64,000 nucleotides of DNA. It comes from Reichenbachiella faecimaris (GTDB lineage Bacteria > Bacteroidota > Bacteroidia > Cytophagales > Cyclobacteriaceae). Below, one piece after another: positions 7,603 to 16,283 of this stretch. The stretch spans positions 656,161 to 720,160 of the forward strand of contig NZ_FWYF01000002.1 of the NCBI RefSeq assembly GCF_900176375.1, read 5' to 3'. Position 1 is the stretch's first letter. Every line of letters begins with the position of its first letter. Below the pieces are notes generated by a model. It saw only the letters and a program-made list of their open reading frames with translations, did not search any database and was not told the origin of the DNA. The position numbers and the translations under genes are program-made.

Positions 7603-10600
7603 GTGAATCAAAAAGAGCTACTTTCCTTATACAAATCCCAATCTACTATTCAGGCATTGGCAGAGGCGGCAAAGCCAAACGAAAACAAAGTCATTAATCT
7701 AAAAGGATTAGTAGGGAGTCTTGACGCCGTCACAGCAGCAGCCATCTATCAGCTCAATCATCAGAATCACATTTTCATCCTCCATGAAAAAGAGGAAGCG
7801 GCCTATTTCTACAATGACTTGCAAAATTTATTGGGAGATAAAGAAGTTTTACTCTTTCCTTCTTCATACAAACGAGCTTATGAATTTGAAGAGACGGAAA
7901 ACGCTAACATCCTCATGCGTGCTGAGATCCTCAACCGGATCAACAACAAGTCTTCTGCTGGAGAGCTGATCGTGACTTATCCAGAAGCACTCACCGAAAA
8001 GGTGATCAACAAAAAGTCTTTGGTACAAAATACCTTCACGGCCAAGGTAGGCGAACAGGTAGATAGTGACTTCTTAACTGAGCTACTATTGAATTATGGC
8101 TTTGTTCAGGATGATTTTGTGTATGAGCCAGGCCAGTTTGCTGTGCGTGGAGGTATTGTAGATATCTACTCTTACGCTGGGGAGTTGCCTTACCGAATTG
8201 AGCTATTTGGAGATGAGATAGAAAGCATCCGAACTTTTGACCCTGAAAGTCAATTGTCAAAAGACCACCTGAAGACGATCAACATCATCCCAAATATACA
8301 GACCAAGCTACTGGAAGAAACCCGTCAGTCTTTTCTAGACTATGTGCCCAACAATTCGAAGATTTGGGTAAAGGATTATCAAAACACCATGGACGTTTTG
8401 GACAAGTCTTTCGCGAAAGCGAAAGAAAGTTTTGACACCATCCTGGAAGCCAGTGGTGGTGCCAGTCTGGCTATGAATCCAGACGAGCTTTTTGAAACGA
8501 GTGCCTCATTTCAATCAGCCATAGATGATTATGTCAAAATCGAATTTGGCAATCGGTTTTATCTCGACAAAGCAGAAGCATTCAATTTTGACGCCAACCC
8601 ACAACCTTCCTTCAATAAAAACTTTGACCTGATCGCTGAGAGTCTTGAGTCTTTTAGGGAAAAAGAATATGCAACATTAATCGCTTCAGAATCTGAAAAA
8701 CCCATTGCACAGCTTACCTCCATTTTTGAGGAAATCAATCCTTTTATCAAGTTTGACTCTTTAATTCTTGGTCTGCGGGAAGGCTTTATAGACAATCATG
8801 CCCAACTCACCTGCTTCACAGATCATCAGCTTTTCGAAAGATTTCACAGATACAAAGTCCGCAAAAAACATTCAAAGTCGAAGGCACTTACCCTGAAGGA
8901 GCTTCGTACACTAAACCCAGGAGACTATGTAGTCCATATCGATCATGGCATCGGGCGATTTGCTGGATTGGATATGGTGGACGTGAGTGGCAACAAGCAA
9001 GAAGCCGTAAGGCTCGTTTATCGTGATGACGATTTGCTCTACATCAGTATTCACTCTTTGCATAAAATTTCCAAATACAGTGGTAAAGAAACTGGACCTC
9101 CACAAGTCAGCAAATTGGGTTCTCCTGAGTGGGAAAACAAAAAGAAAAAAGTCAGTCGAAAAGTCAAAGACATTGCCAAAGAACTCATTGCGCTTTACGC
9201 GAAAAGGAAAGCGGCTCCTGGTTTCAGTTTTGGTGAAGATGGTTATTTGCAGGCGGAACTAGAGACATCTTTTATTTATGAAGACACGCCAGATCAAGCC
9301 AAGGCCTCAGAAGATGTGAAAGTGGATATGCAAAAGCCTCACCCCATGGATCGACTGGTCTGTGGAGATGTGGGGTTTGGAAAAACGGAGGTGGCCATTC
9401 GTGCAGCTTTCAAGGCAGCAGTACACGGCAAACAAGCTGCCGTACTTGTGCCGACTACCATTTTGGCCATGCAGCATTACCATACGTTTAATGAACGTTT
9501 GGCCAATTTTCCTGTCACTGTAGAGTACATCAACCGTTTCCGAACCACCAAAGAAATCAAAGACATTCTGGGAAGAGTAAAGGAAGGTAAAGTCGATATT
9601 TTAATTGGTACGCACAGGATTGTAAACAAGGATGTTGATTTCAAGGACCTTGGGCTTTTGATCATTGATGAAGAGCAGAAGTTTGGTGTGAAAATCAAAG
9701 ACAAACTGAAAGAGATAAAAGTGAATGTGGACACGCTCACTTTGACTGCCACTCCAATTCCCAGAACACTTCACTTTTCACTGATGGGTGCTCGTGATCT
9801 GAGTGTGATTTCTACGCCTCCTCCAAACCGTCAACCCGTAACCACAGAGATTCACGCCTTTAGTGAAACCATGACAAGAGATGCTGTGAGTTACGAATTG
9901 CGAAGAGGTGGTCAAGTTTTCTTTGTACACAATCGGGTAAGTGATATAGAAAGTGTAGCCAATATCATTCATAAACTGGTGCCAGATGCGAGAGTTGGAG
10001 TGGCGCACGGACAGATGGATGGCCCTAAGCTGGAGAAGACCATGCTTAAATTTATTGAAGGTGAGTATGACGTATTGGTTTCCACCAACATTATTGAAAG
10101 TGGGCTGGATATTCCTAATGCCAACACCATCATCATTAACAATGCACAGAACTTTGGGCTTTCAGATTTGCACCAAATGCGTGGACGTGTTGGGCGTTCT
10201 AACAAAAAGGCCTTTTGCTTTCTAATCACTCCACCTACCTCACATTTATCGTCAGATTCCAGAAAACGGTTGAGCGCACTTGAAGAATTCTCTGATCTGG
10301 GTGATGGCTTCAAAGTAGCCATGCGAGATTTAGACATCCGTGGGGCTGGTAATTTGTTAGGAGGCGAGCAGAGTGGGTTCATTTCAGATATTGGATTCGA
10401 TATGTATCACAAGATTTTGGATGAGGCAGTCAATGACTTGAAAGAAAACGAGTTCAAAGACTTATTCGAGGATCAAGCAGTAGATGTGAAAGCATTGGTG
10501 TCTGATTGTATCATTGAGACAGATTTGGAAATTCTGATCCCAGAAGACTATGTCAAAAACATTACCGAAAGGCTCAGTATCTACACCCAAATAGACAATA

Positions 10601-10956
10601 TAAAATCAGGTGCCGAACTCAGTATTTTTGAACAGTCAGTTATTGACCGATTTGGTAAAATTCCACAATCAGTGATTGATCTTTTCAAGACTGTGAAATT
10701 GCGTTGGTTATCTATGGACTTGGGCTTTGAAAAACTCGTTCTTAAAAATGGACGGATGAGATGCTATTTCCCTCCTAAGGACAATGATGCCTACTACCAG
10801 TCTCCAGCTTTCAGTCATATCATCAGCTATGTACAGCAGCACCCAAAGGCCTATCAACTCAAGGAGGTCAAAAACAAACTGATGTTGGTCATGGCTGATA
10901 TTGATACAATAGATCATGCCATTATGCAGTTAGAAAATATTGAATCTTCGAGTTAA
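7603..10956 (+). CDS. mfd: Transcription-repair coupling factor Mfd
   Basis: Superfamily 2 DNA translocase that removes RNA polymerase stalled at lesions and recruits UvrA. Length 1117 residues, typical of the family. Visible in order: UvrB-like N-terminal domains (to about 350), a CarD-like RNA-polymerase interaction domain (NPGDYVVHIDHGIG near 438), and the helicase core with Walker A GDVGFGKTE (about 587) and DEEQ box (about 688). The core continues with QMRGRVGRSNKKAFCF (motif VI) and the TRCF domain at the C terminus, with its LRWL and MRCYF segments. GTG at 7603 is taken as start because it gives the expected N terminus and no upstream ATG is in frame. Confidence 0.97.
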   Translation: MNQKELLSLYKSQSTIQALAEAAKPNENKVINLKGLVGSLDAVTAAAIYQLNHQNHIFILHEKEEAAYFYNDLQNLLGDKEVLLFPSSYKRAYEFEETENANILMRAEILNRINNKSSAGELIVTYPEALTEKVINKKSLVQNTFTAKVGEQVDSDFLTELLLNYGFVQDDFVYEPGQFAVRGGIVDIYSYAGELPYRIELFGDEIESIRTFDPESQLSKDHLKTINIIPNIQTKLLEETRQSFLDYVPNNSKIWVKDYQNTMDVLDKSFAKAKESFDTILEASGGASLAMNPDELFETSASFQSAIDDYVKIEFGNRFYLDKAEAFNFDANPQPSFNKNFDLIAESLESFREKEYATLIASESEKPIAQLTSIFEEINPFIKFDSLILGLREGFIDNHAQLTCFTDHQLFERFHRYKVRKKHSKSKALTLKELRTLNPGDYVVHIDHGIGRFAGLDMVDVSGNKQEAVRLVYRDDDLLYISIHSLHKISKYSGKETGPPQVSKLGSPEWENKKKKVSRKVKDIAKELIALYAKRKAAPGFSFGEDGYLQAELETSFIYEDTPDQAKASEDVKVDMQKPHPMDRLVCGDVGFGKTEVAIRAAFKAAVHGKQAAVLVPTTILAMQHYHTFNERLANFPVTVEYINRFRTTKEIKDILGRVKEGKVDILIGTHRIVNKDVDFKDLGLLIIDEEQKFGVKIKDKLKEIKVNVDTLTLTATPIPRTLHFSLMGARDLSVISTPPPNRQPVTTEIHAFSETMTRDAVSYELRRGGQVFFVHNRVSDIESVANIIHKLVPDARVGVAHGQMDGPKLEKTMLKFIEGEYDVLVSTNIIESGLDIPNANTIIINNAQNFGLSDLHQMRGRVGRSNKKAFCFLITPPTSHLSSDSRKRLSALEEFSDLGDGFKVAMRDLDIRGAGNLLGGEQSGFISDIGFDMYHKILDEAVNDLKENEFKDLFEDQAVDVKALVSDCIIETDLEILIPEDYVKNITERLSIYTQIDNIKSGAELSIFEQSVIDRFGKIPQSVIDLFKTVKLRWLSMDLGFEKLVLKNGRMRCYFPPKDNDAYYQSPAFSHIISYVQQHPKAYQLKEVKNKLMLVMADIDTIDHAIMQLENIESSS

Positions 10957-10987
10957 TTTACGGGAATCAATAAAGTCTTCAAGTCAC

Positions 10988-12160
10988 ATGCTTTTGCCTT
11001 CATCGACACGTAAAGATCATTTCTGGATTTATGGCTTAGCCATGGTGTTTTACGGTCTCTATTATTGGATGAATGTTCCTAAAGACTATAGTGCCTGTAC
11101 ACTCTGCGATGGCCATCAATATGCCAAACTTTACTGGTATTTCGAGCATGGGATGATCGCTCCAATCAAATTCCCTTTCTATAATCGCCCCTTGGTACCA
11201 TGGCTTGTCAGCCTAATTCCCGGTTCATCCATTGGTCTTCATTTTGATCTCGTAAACTTTGCCTTTTTTGTGATCAGTATATGGGCCATTCGTAGCCTTT
11301 GGTTGGAATTACAGCTGAAGTTCTGGGTTCAGCTATTGGGGTTTGGCTGGTTGATTATTCATTGGACTGGCATTATTCGCTTAAATCTTTACGACAATCT
11401 TACTGTTGATGTCCCGTTGTATTTTTTTCAAGCGCTGGCTTTGCTCTTGTTTTTGAAAAAAGACTACAAGTGGTTTTTGCTACTGGTACCAGTCGCCCTA
11501 CTGCAAAAGGAATCCTTCCTGGCAATAATGGTCGTCTTTATTGGTATTCACTTCGTGTATAATTATCACCATCAACCTTGGAAACAAGGAAGGATATTGA
11601 TTCTATCCACTTTGATCGGCCTCCTTATTCAAAAAACAGTGCTCTACTATCTACCTGAGCAGTTGGATCAGCGCTCCTCACTAGACGCCATTCTATATCA
11701 TGGGCACTGGGCACTAAAGGATCCTTCCCGATTTATTCGCTGGTTCACAGCTTTTGGATCGGCCTATGGACTATTGCCGTTAGCGATATTCCTTGCTTTT
11801 GGCATACGAAGATTTAAGGATTCAAAATATACTTTACTGCTCGTACTGAGTTTAATGTATTCTTCTTTTGGCTTATTGGCGGGAGAGGATATGACGAGGA
11901 TTCTATTTTTGGGGTTTCCTTTTATCATGACTCTTACGCTTCGCGAACTACAGGGCAAAGATCTCACGTTCGTCTTTTCAGCTTTGGGTCTTAGCCTAAT
12001 TTCGCTAAGATTACTTCCTATACCTGTAGATACACATTGGGCGATAGACTATGCCGAGCTTGCGCATGTTTGGAATTGGTTTTTCTATTATAGTCTATGT
12101 GTTATTGTCCTTTTATTGATACATCAGTTCAAAACGAATAAAAATAATTTAAGGAGTTAA
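10988..12160 (+). CDS. Polytopic membrane protein of unknown function
   Basis: About 390 residues with some ten hydrophobic helices and no soluble domain. The general look (aromatic-rich loops, an early acidic loop with NVPKDYSACTLCDGHQYAKLYWYF) recalls GT-C-type or EpsG-like membrane proteins, but I see no diagnostic motif and do not assign a function. The frame is open back to a TTG at 10940 inside mfd; ATG at 10988 (MLLPSSTRKD) is preferred as it lies after the mfd stop. It follows mfd on the same strand and may be co-transcribed. Confidence 0.7.
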   Translation: MLLPSSTRKDHFWIYGLAMVFYGLYYWMNVPKDYSACTLCDGHQYAKLYWYFEHGMIAPIKFPFYNRPLVPWLVSLIPGSSIGLHFDLVNFAFFVISIWAIRSLWLELQLKFWVQLLGFGWLIIHWTGIIRLNLYDNLTVDVPLYFFQALALLLFLKKDYKWFLLLVPVALLQKESFLAIMVVFIGIHFVYNYHHQPWKQGRILILSTLIGLLIQKTVLYYLPEQLDQRSSLDAILYHGHWALKDPSRFIRWFTAFGSAYGLLPLAIFLAFGIRRFKDSKYTLLLVLSLMYSSFGLLAGEDMTRILFLGFPFIMTLTLRELQGKDLTFVFSALGLSLISLRLLPIPVDTHWAIDYAELAHVWNWFFYYSLCVIVLLLIHQFKTNKNNLRS

Positions 12161-12211
12161 GTTTTTACTTGCCAAAGCGAACTAGCTTCGCGCCGTTCTT
12201 TCACGTAGACA

Positions 12212-12838
12212 TTGACAAACAATCATGAGGACTTATGGATCGACTGGGTCGATACTTTGTCCGAAGAAAGTTGCTTAGTGATTGATGATTTCATCACGGA
12301 TCATGAGCTGAGTATTTTTCTCAATTATTTTCAGGACCACCTGAAAGAAGATGATTTTAAAAAAGCCGGTATAGGTACTGGCAGCGAATTCCAGCTCAAA
12401 AGCCAGATAAGGGGAGACTATATCCGATGGCTAAATCGTGATACTGATACAGAACTGGCCAACTTCTTTGCCCGAATAGACCAGGCCATAGCCATGCTAA
12501 ATAGATATTGCTTTTTGAGCTTATCAGGTTCAGAATTTCACATGGCTCACTACCCAGAAGGAACCTTTTACAAAAGGCACCTGGATCAATTCAGCCATAG
12601 AAGTAATCGACTGATTTCTGTTATCCTCTATCTAAATAAAAATTGGAAAGAAGGAGATGGAGGAGAGTTGAAATTGTATCTAGAGAATGAAGAAAAAACT
12701 ATTGAGCCCATTGCTAAGCGAATTGTTTTTATGCGAAGTGATCAAGTAGAACACGAAGTGCTAGAAACTAACGTGGACAGATATAGCCTGACGGGTTGGT
12801 TGCTTTATCAGCCTCCTGGTCTGACATTCCTGGCTTAG
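12212..12838 (+). CDS. 2-oxoglutarate/Fe(II)-dependent oxygenase
   Basis: Prolyl-4-hydroxylase-like 2OG-Fe(II) oxygenase, 208 residues. The double-stranded beta-helix core is recognisable: HLDQF gives the HxD iron ligands, VEHEV the distal His, and RYSLTGW the Arg that binds 2-oxoglutarate. The preceding AHYPEGTFYKRH and GDGGELKLYL segments are typical of this subfamily. The substrate, protein or small molecule, is unknown. Translation must begin at TTG 12212: a stop lies two codons upstream and the first in-frame ATG is about 90 codons inside the domain. It follows the membrane protein gene by 51 bases. Confidence 0.87.
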   Translation: MTNNHEDLWIDWVDTLSEESCLVIDDFITDHELSIFLNYFQDHLKEDDFKKAGIGTGSEFQLKSQIRGDYIRWLNRDTDTELANFFARIDQAIAMLNRYCFLSLSGSEFHMAHYPEGTFYKRHLDQFSHRSNRLISVILYLNKNWKEGDGGELKLYLENEEKTIEPIAKRIVFMRSDQVEHEVLETNVDRYSLTGWLLYQPPGLTFLA

Positions 12839-12905
12839 TAGTCAACCAAGCACCATACACCTATTAGCTCTGCTTTTTGCATTTAGATGTAAACCGATCA
12901 TCTCA

Positions 12906-13568
12906 ATGCATAAACTCACGCCTTTCCTCCTGGCCATCGTTTTGTTTTGGTCTCCTGCAAATGCTCAATTTTCAGAAGCCTTGTTTTCTGGTCAGTTACT
13001 AGACCAGCAAACGCTAAAACCAATCCCCTTTGTTCATATAGTTGGCGTAAAAACACAAGTTATTTCCAATTCAAATGGTGTCTTCTCCATAGAAATACAG
13101 AAAGGCGATTCGCTTACTTTTTCACACATCAATTTTGAGCGATCCAGTATTCAAATTTCAGAAATTTCTGATCAGGTGATCCCTATGTATCTGAAAAAAA
13201 AAGAAAATTTGATGCAAGAAGTTATCATTCGAGATTATCTACCAGAAGAAGAGCTGAAACAGGAAATGATGGCATATAAGGTACCATACACAGTTGAGGA
13301 AATCAATGCCGTTAATAATGTTGAGTATTCCACTCTATTATACAAAAAAGGCTATATACCTGAAATGAATAGTTTGGACAATTTCAAAAACTATATGAAG
13401 GAACCTCAAGGAGTCACCCTTTTTTCTTCTGACCCGTCAAAAGGCATAATCAAGAGCATCAAACGACCCAGTCAGCAAAATAAAAGCTACTACTCCAGCA
13501 GTCTAAGACTCAATAAAACGAAAATTGATACGACGATGATTGATCAATTTTTTATTCAAAAAAAGTAA
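12906..13568 (+). CDS. Secreted carboxypeptidase-regulatory-like domain protein
   Basis: 220-residue exported protein. Signal peptide 1-20 (ends PANA), then a CarboxypepD_reg-like beta-sandwich of about 85 residues (GQLLDQQTLKPIPFVHIVGVKT, then SNSNGVFSI), the module that starts SusC/TonB proteins and many stand-alone Bacteroidota envelope proteins. The remaining 120 residues are polar and have no clear domain; no TonB barrel follows. Probably a periplasmic or outer-membrane-associated protein of unknown role. Transcribed in the same direction as the oxygenase, and convergent with the next gene, 4 bases away. Confidence 0.75.
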   Translation: MHKLTPFLLAIVLFWSPANAQFSEALFSGQLLDQQTLKPIPFVHIVGVKTQVISNSNGVFSIEIQKGDSLTFSHINFERSSIQISEISDQVIPMYLKKKENLMQEVIIRDYLPEEELKQEMMAYKVPYTVEEINAVNNVEYSTLLYKKGYIPEMNSLDNFKNYMKEPQGVTLFSSDPSKGIIKSIKRPSQQNKSYYSSSLRLNKTKIDTTMIDQFFIQKK

Positions 13569-13572
13569 ACCT

Positions 13573-14328
13573 CTATTTATCTATTCGCCCCATTCGTAGG
13601 AATATGGGGAAGCTTACCTTTTTTGTTTCGCCTGCTTTCCAGTATTCACTTATCCTTTCCATTAAGGCTGACACAGGACTATTCCCACTATGCTTTTGCT
13701 TATAGTTTTGTACGCATGACCATGAATTGAAATAGCCCTCCAGTCGATCGGTATTCCAAGATTCTTCTATAACAAAACTGTGTTTCACTTTGATAGGGTC
13801 AAAATTGAATGGTATGGTTTCATAAGCTGAATCAATGTGCCTGCGCTCGACATCCCAGTATGGCCCTACAATATCCCTATCAAATTCTGTAGTTAGTTCG
13901 TCAATTCTTTCATCCACCTTCAACAAACCATATCCCCAGATGGCAACAATTCCTCCAGGTTTTGAAACACGCAGGACCTCGGAATGAAAAGCTTCAAAAT
14001 CAAACCAGTGAACGGCTTGGCCTACAGTGATCAAGTCGAACTGATCATCTGCAAAGTTGGTGTTTTCAGCTCGTTGGATAGAATAATGAACATTGGGAAG
14101 GTTTGGAGCTTGCGCCAATTGGTTTTCACTTAGGTCTGATGCTTCTACTTGTCGGAAATAAGTGGAGAGTGCTTCCGCCACTTGTCCATTGCCAGTTCCG
14201 CAATCCCAGCATTTCTCTCTGGTGATCACATGGCCTAGTATCTCTTCATACAAAGCAGACGGATATACTGGCCTGTGTTTTTTGTATGCACTAGATTGAA
14301 TAGAAAATCGATCAAGTGGTTTTTTCAT
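13573..14328 (-). CDS. Class I SAM-dependent methyltransferase
   Basis: Methyltransferase of the Methyltransf_11/UbiE-like group, 251 residues. The SAM-binding motif I is CWDCGTGNGQVAEAL (about 40-54), followed by an acidic residue in VEASDLSENQL (motif I end) and the FDLITVGQAVHWFD segment (motif IV) characteristic of this subfamily, with conserved H-W. Substrate unknown; yeast Crg1/Tmt1-like relatives act on small carboxylates. It is the last gene of a probable operon with the exonuclease (4-base gap) and the metallo-beta-lactamase-fold gene. Confidence 0.87.
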   Translation of the reverse strand: MKKPLDRFSIQSSAYKKHRPVYPSALYEEILGHVITREKCWDCGTGNGQVAEALSTYFRQVEASDLSENQLAQAPNLPNVHYSIQRAENTNFADDQFDLITVGQAVHWFDFEAFHSEVLRVSKPGGIVAIWGYGLLKVDERIDELTTEFDRDIVGPYWDVERRHIDSAYETIPFNFDPIKVKHSFVIEESWNTDRLEGYFNSWSCVQNYKQKHSGNSPVSALMERISEYWKAGETKKVSFPIFLRMGRIDK

Positions 14329-14332
14329 TTCG

Positions 14333-15052
14333 CTATTCTACAAACTGTACGTGATCCTCCTGAATGATTTCCAAGCCCTGAATTTTGAGGTATACCTGAG
14401 CCGTTGCCAATACATCTCTATTGCAATACTCGGCGATTCTTTCCAGTCCTTCTTCATGATAGTACACGCGGTTCACATCACTCCCGTTTATATCATCTTT
14501 AGGCGACGGGATATTAAACACTTCTGTAAGCAATGCCAATGAGGTAAAATTTTTGTAGTCTCCAAACTTCCACATTTCCATGGTATCCAAGTGCTTGATT
14601 TCCCATGGTTTTTTACCAGATAGCTGAAGATAAGGAGGTAAAGGAATGCCATTAATCAACATGCGTCGGCAGATGTAAGGAAAATCGAATTCCTTGGCAT
14701 TGTGACCACAAAGCTGGATTTTGTTTTCGTCCATTTTGTCGTGCAGCAATGCAACAAACTCTTCCAACAATTCTTTTTCATTGTTGGCTCGAATCGCCTT
14801 AATTCTGATATTCAGCAGATCGGCTTTGTCATGGTAAAGTATACCTACTGAGATGCAAATTATCTTGCCAAACTCCGAATAAATAGCTGCTTTGTCGAAA
14901 TAGAGTTTATCCAATGGGGTTTCTTCATCTCTTCTCAAGAAGGTACTTTTCTTTTCCCATAGTTCCTGCATGGCAGGCTCAAGCGATTCGAAGTTGGGGC
15001 TTCCTGATACAGTTTCAATATCAAGAAAAACCAAATTTTTTAGGTTATTCAT
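14333..15052 (-). CDS. PolB-like 3'-5' exonuclease
   Basis: Predicted DEDD-family 3'-5' exonuclease of the 'PolB-like' stand-alone type, 239 residues. Motif I is FLDIET (Asp11, Glu13), motif II lies in LCGHNAKEFDFPYICRRM, and motif III in the YCNRDVLAT stretch near the C terminus, giving the four metal-binding acids. There is no polymerase domain. It probably trims DNA or RNA ends in repair or processing; target unknown. Middle gene of a three-gene minus-strand set. Confidence 0.83.
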   Translation of the reverse strand: MNNLKNLVFLDIETVSGSPNFESLEPAMQELWEKKSTFLRRDEETPLDKLYFDKAAIYSEFGKIICISVGILYHDKADLLNIRIKAIRANNEKELLEEFVALLHDKMDENKIQLCGHNAKEFDFPYICRRMLINGIPLPPYLQLSGKKPWEIKHLDTMEMWKFGDYKNFTSLALLTEVFNIPSPKDDINGSDVNRVYYHEEGLERIAEYCNRDVLATAQVYLKIQGLEIIQEDHVQFVE

Positions 15053-15070
15053 ATTTGGTTGATTCTACAT

Positions 15071-15961
15071 TTAACTTTCTTTTTTAGTCCAGTATCTCAC
15101 AAGTCCAGCTACACTCATCCAAGAAGGATTTGCTGCTTCATATAGCTGAATAGTAGATTCATCTAAGCCTGCCTCTCTTAGCTGATCTGCAGTATATTCC
15201 ATAAACATGGGTACCATTTCTTCATTGGTCAACCCAGCTTGCATTTGCTTTTTGATCCATACAGCCCAGTCGTCAAGAATAAGTTTGAGCGACGACAAAT
15301 GACTATCAATAGCGGTTATTTTATTATAATGAGTAAGATACAAGGCTGTGGGTTTGGCTTGGCGCAAAATATTTAATGAGGTTTTCCAGTCTTCCAGATT
15401 AATATCTGGAGGAGGACAAGGTGGCACCACAGGACCATTGTCAATTTTTACTCCTGCCACATCACCAGTAAAAATGATTTCCTCTACTTGCCAGGCAATA
15501 TGATGTTTGGCATGACCTGGTGTGTGCAGACTCTTTATTTTCAATTCCCCAATTTCAAAGGATTGTCCATCCTCTACTTGGATGAGTTGATCAGCAGGAA
15601 TAGGTTTCATCTGTCCCCACAGTGTATCCATTTGATCACCATAAATTCTGGTGGCAGACTCCATTAGACGCGAAGGGTCTTCCATATTTTTTGCACCAAA
15701 TGGGTGCAAATAGATCTTGGCACCAGTTTCTGCCAAAGCCCATGCAGCTCCAGCATGATCCAAATGGATGTGCGTCAAAAACACATGTTTGATATCAGTC
15801 ATTTGGTAACCCAATGCCTCTACACCTTCTTTTAGTTTTGGGAAAGTGGCGTGTGGGCCTGTTTCGATCAAAATGGGCCCATCTGTACTAGGCAGCAGAT
15901 AGGACGCAATCGCGTGATCTAAATTCTTAAAATGGAGATCAATAATTTTTATTTCAGGCAT
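15071..15961 (-). CDS. Metallo-beta-lactamase-fold hydrolase
   Basis: MBL-fold hydrolase, 296 residues. All dinuclear metal ligands are visible: THIHLDHAG (HxHxDH), TPGHAKHH, FTGDVAG and the late LTHYN. The C-terminal 80 residues form a helical domain (DDWAVWIKKQMQAGLTNEEM) seen in glyoxalase-II-like or RNase Z-unrelated members. The reaction is unknown; thioester or lactone hydrolysis is plausible. It starts the operon that continues with the exonuclease gene 18 bases downstream. Confidence 0.87.
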   Translation of the reverse strand: MPEIKIIDLHFKNLDHAIASYLLPSTDGPILIETGPHATFPKLKEGVEALGYQMTDIKHVFLTHIHLDHAGAAWALAETGAKIYLHPFGAKNMEDPSRLMESATRIYGDQMDTLWGQMKPIPADQLIQVEDGQSFEIGELKIKSLHTPGHAKHHIAWQVEEIIFTGDVAGVKIDNGPVVPPCPPPDINLEDWKTSLNILRQAKPTALYLTHYNKITAIDSHLSSLKLILDDWAVWIKKQMQAGLTNEEMVPMFMEYTADQLREAGLDESTIQLYEAANPSWMSVAGLVRYWTKKES

Positions 15962-16022
15962 CTGAATGAAGTTTGAATAAAGATAAATGAATTAATCTTT
16001 TTCAAAACCCACCTTAAGGGTT

Positions 16023-16185
16023 TGACAAAAAAAATCCCAGGGAACCACCCCTGGGACAAAACTCAAAACATAACCAATCAACTAAACTCAATCGTGCGAT
16101 TGAGTACCGTAGAGACCGACAGTCTCTACGATTGTTAATCAATCTAAACTCATGTATATACAGACAATCTCTGTGCCAAAAAGTA
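16023..16185 (-). ncRNA. Candidate small RNA between two terminators
   Basis: On the minus strand this interval lies after the clpB terminator (16232-16262) and ends in a strong terminator of its own. Inside are a 9-bp hairpin CGTAGAGAC/GTCTCTACG and a second hairpin CTCAATC/GATTGAG with a GCAC loop, then a G/T-rich linker leading into the terminator. A near-consensus -7 box (TA, three bases, TTTG) lies around 16175-16183. No ORF of note. The linker and CAC-loop hairpin recur in looser form before the terminator-like hairpin at 7280-7312. I do not recognise a known RNA family. Confidence 0.4.
16027..16056 (-). terminator. Intrinsic terminator
   Basis: Minus strand: perfect 8-bp stem TCCCAGGG/CCCTGGGA (in plus-strand terms) with a 6-base loop, followed by eight T. 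It would end the proposed small RNA, or be a back-up terminator for clpB. Confidence 0.75.
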
Positions 16186-16231
16186 TTAAAGAATGTTAAA
16201 ATGGGTATTTCACCTAGAAATTTGATTGCAC

Positions 16232-16262
16232 AAAAAAGCCTGCACGTTTTCAAATGCAAGCT
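16232..16262 (-). terminator. Terminator of clpB
   Basis: Minus strand, 22 bases after the clpB stop: stem GCTTGCA/TGCAGGC with one G-U pair and a ten-base loop, followed by six T. Confidence 0.65.
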
Positions 16263-16283
16263 TTATATGAATGCTAGAATTTA

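Noticed and set aside
10940-10987. TTG start of the membrane protein inside mfd
   Set aside because: ATG at 10988 lies after the mfd stop and begins a more typical N terminus.
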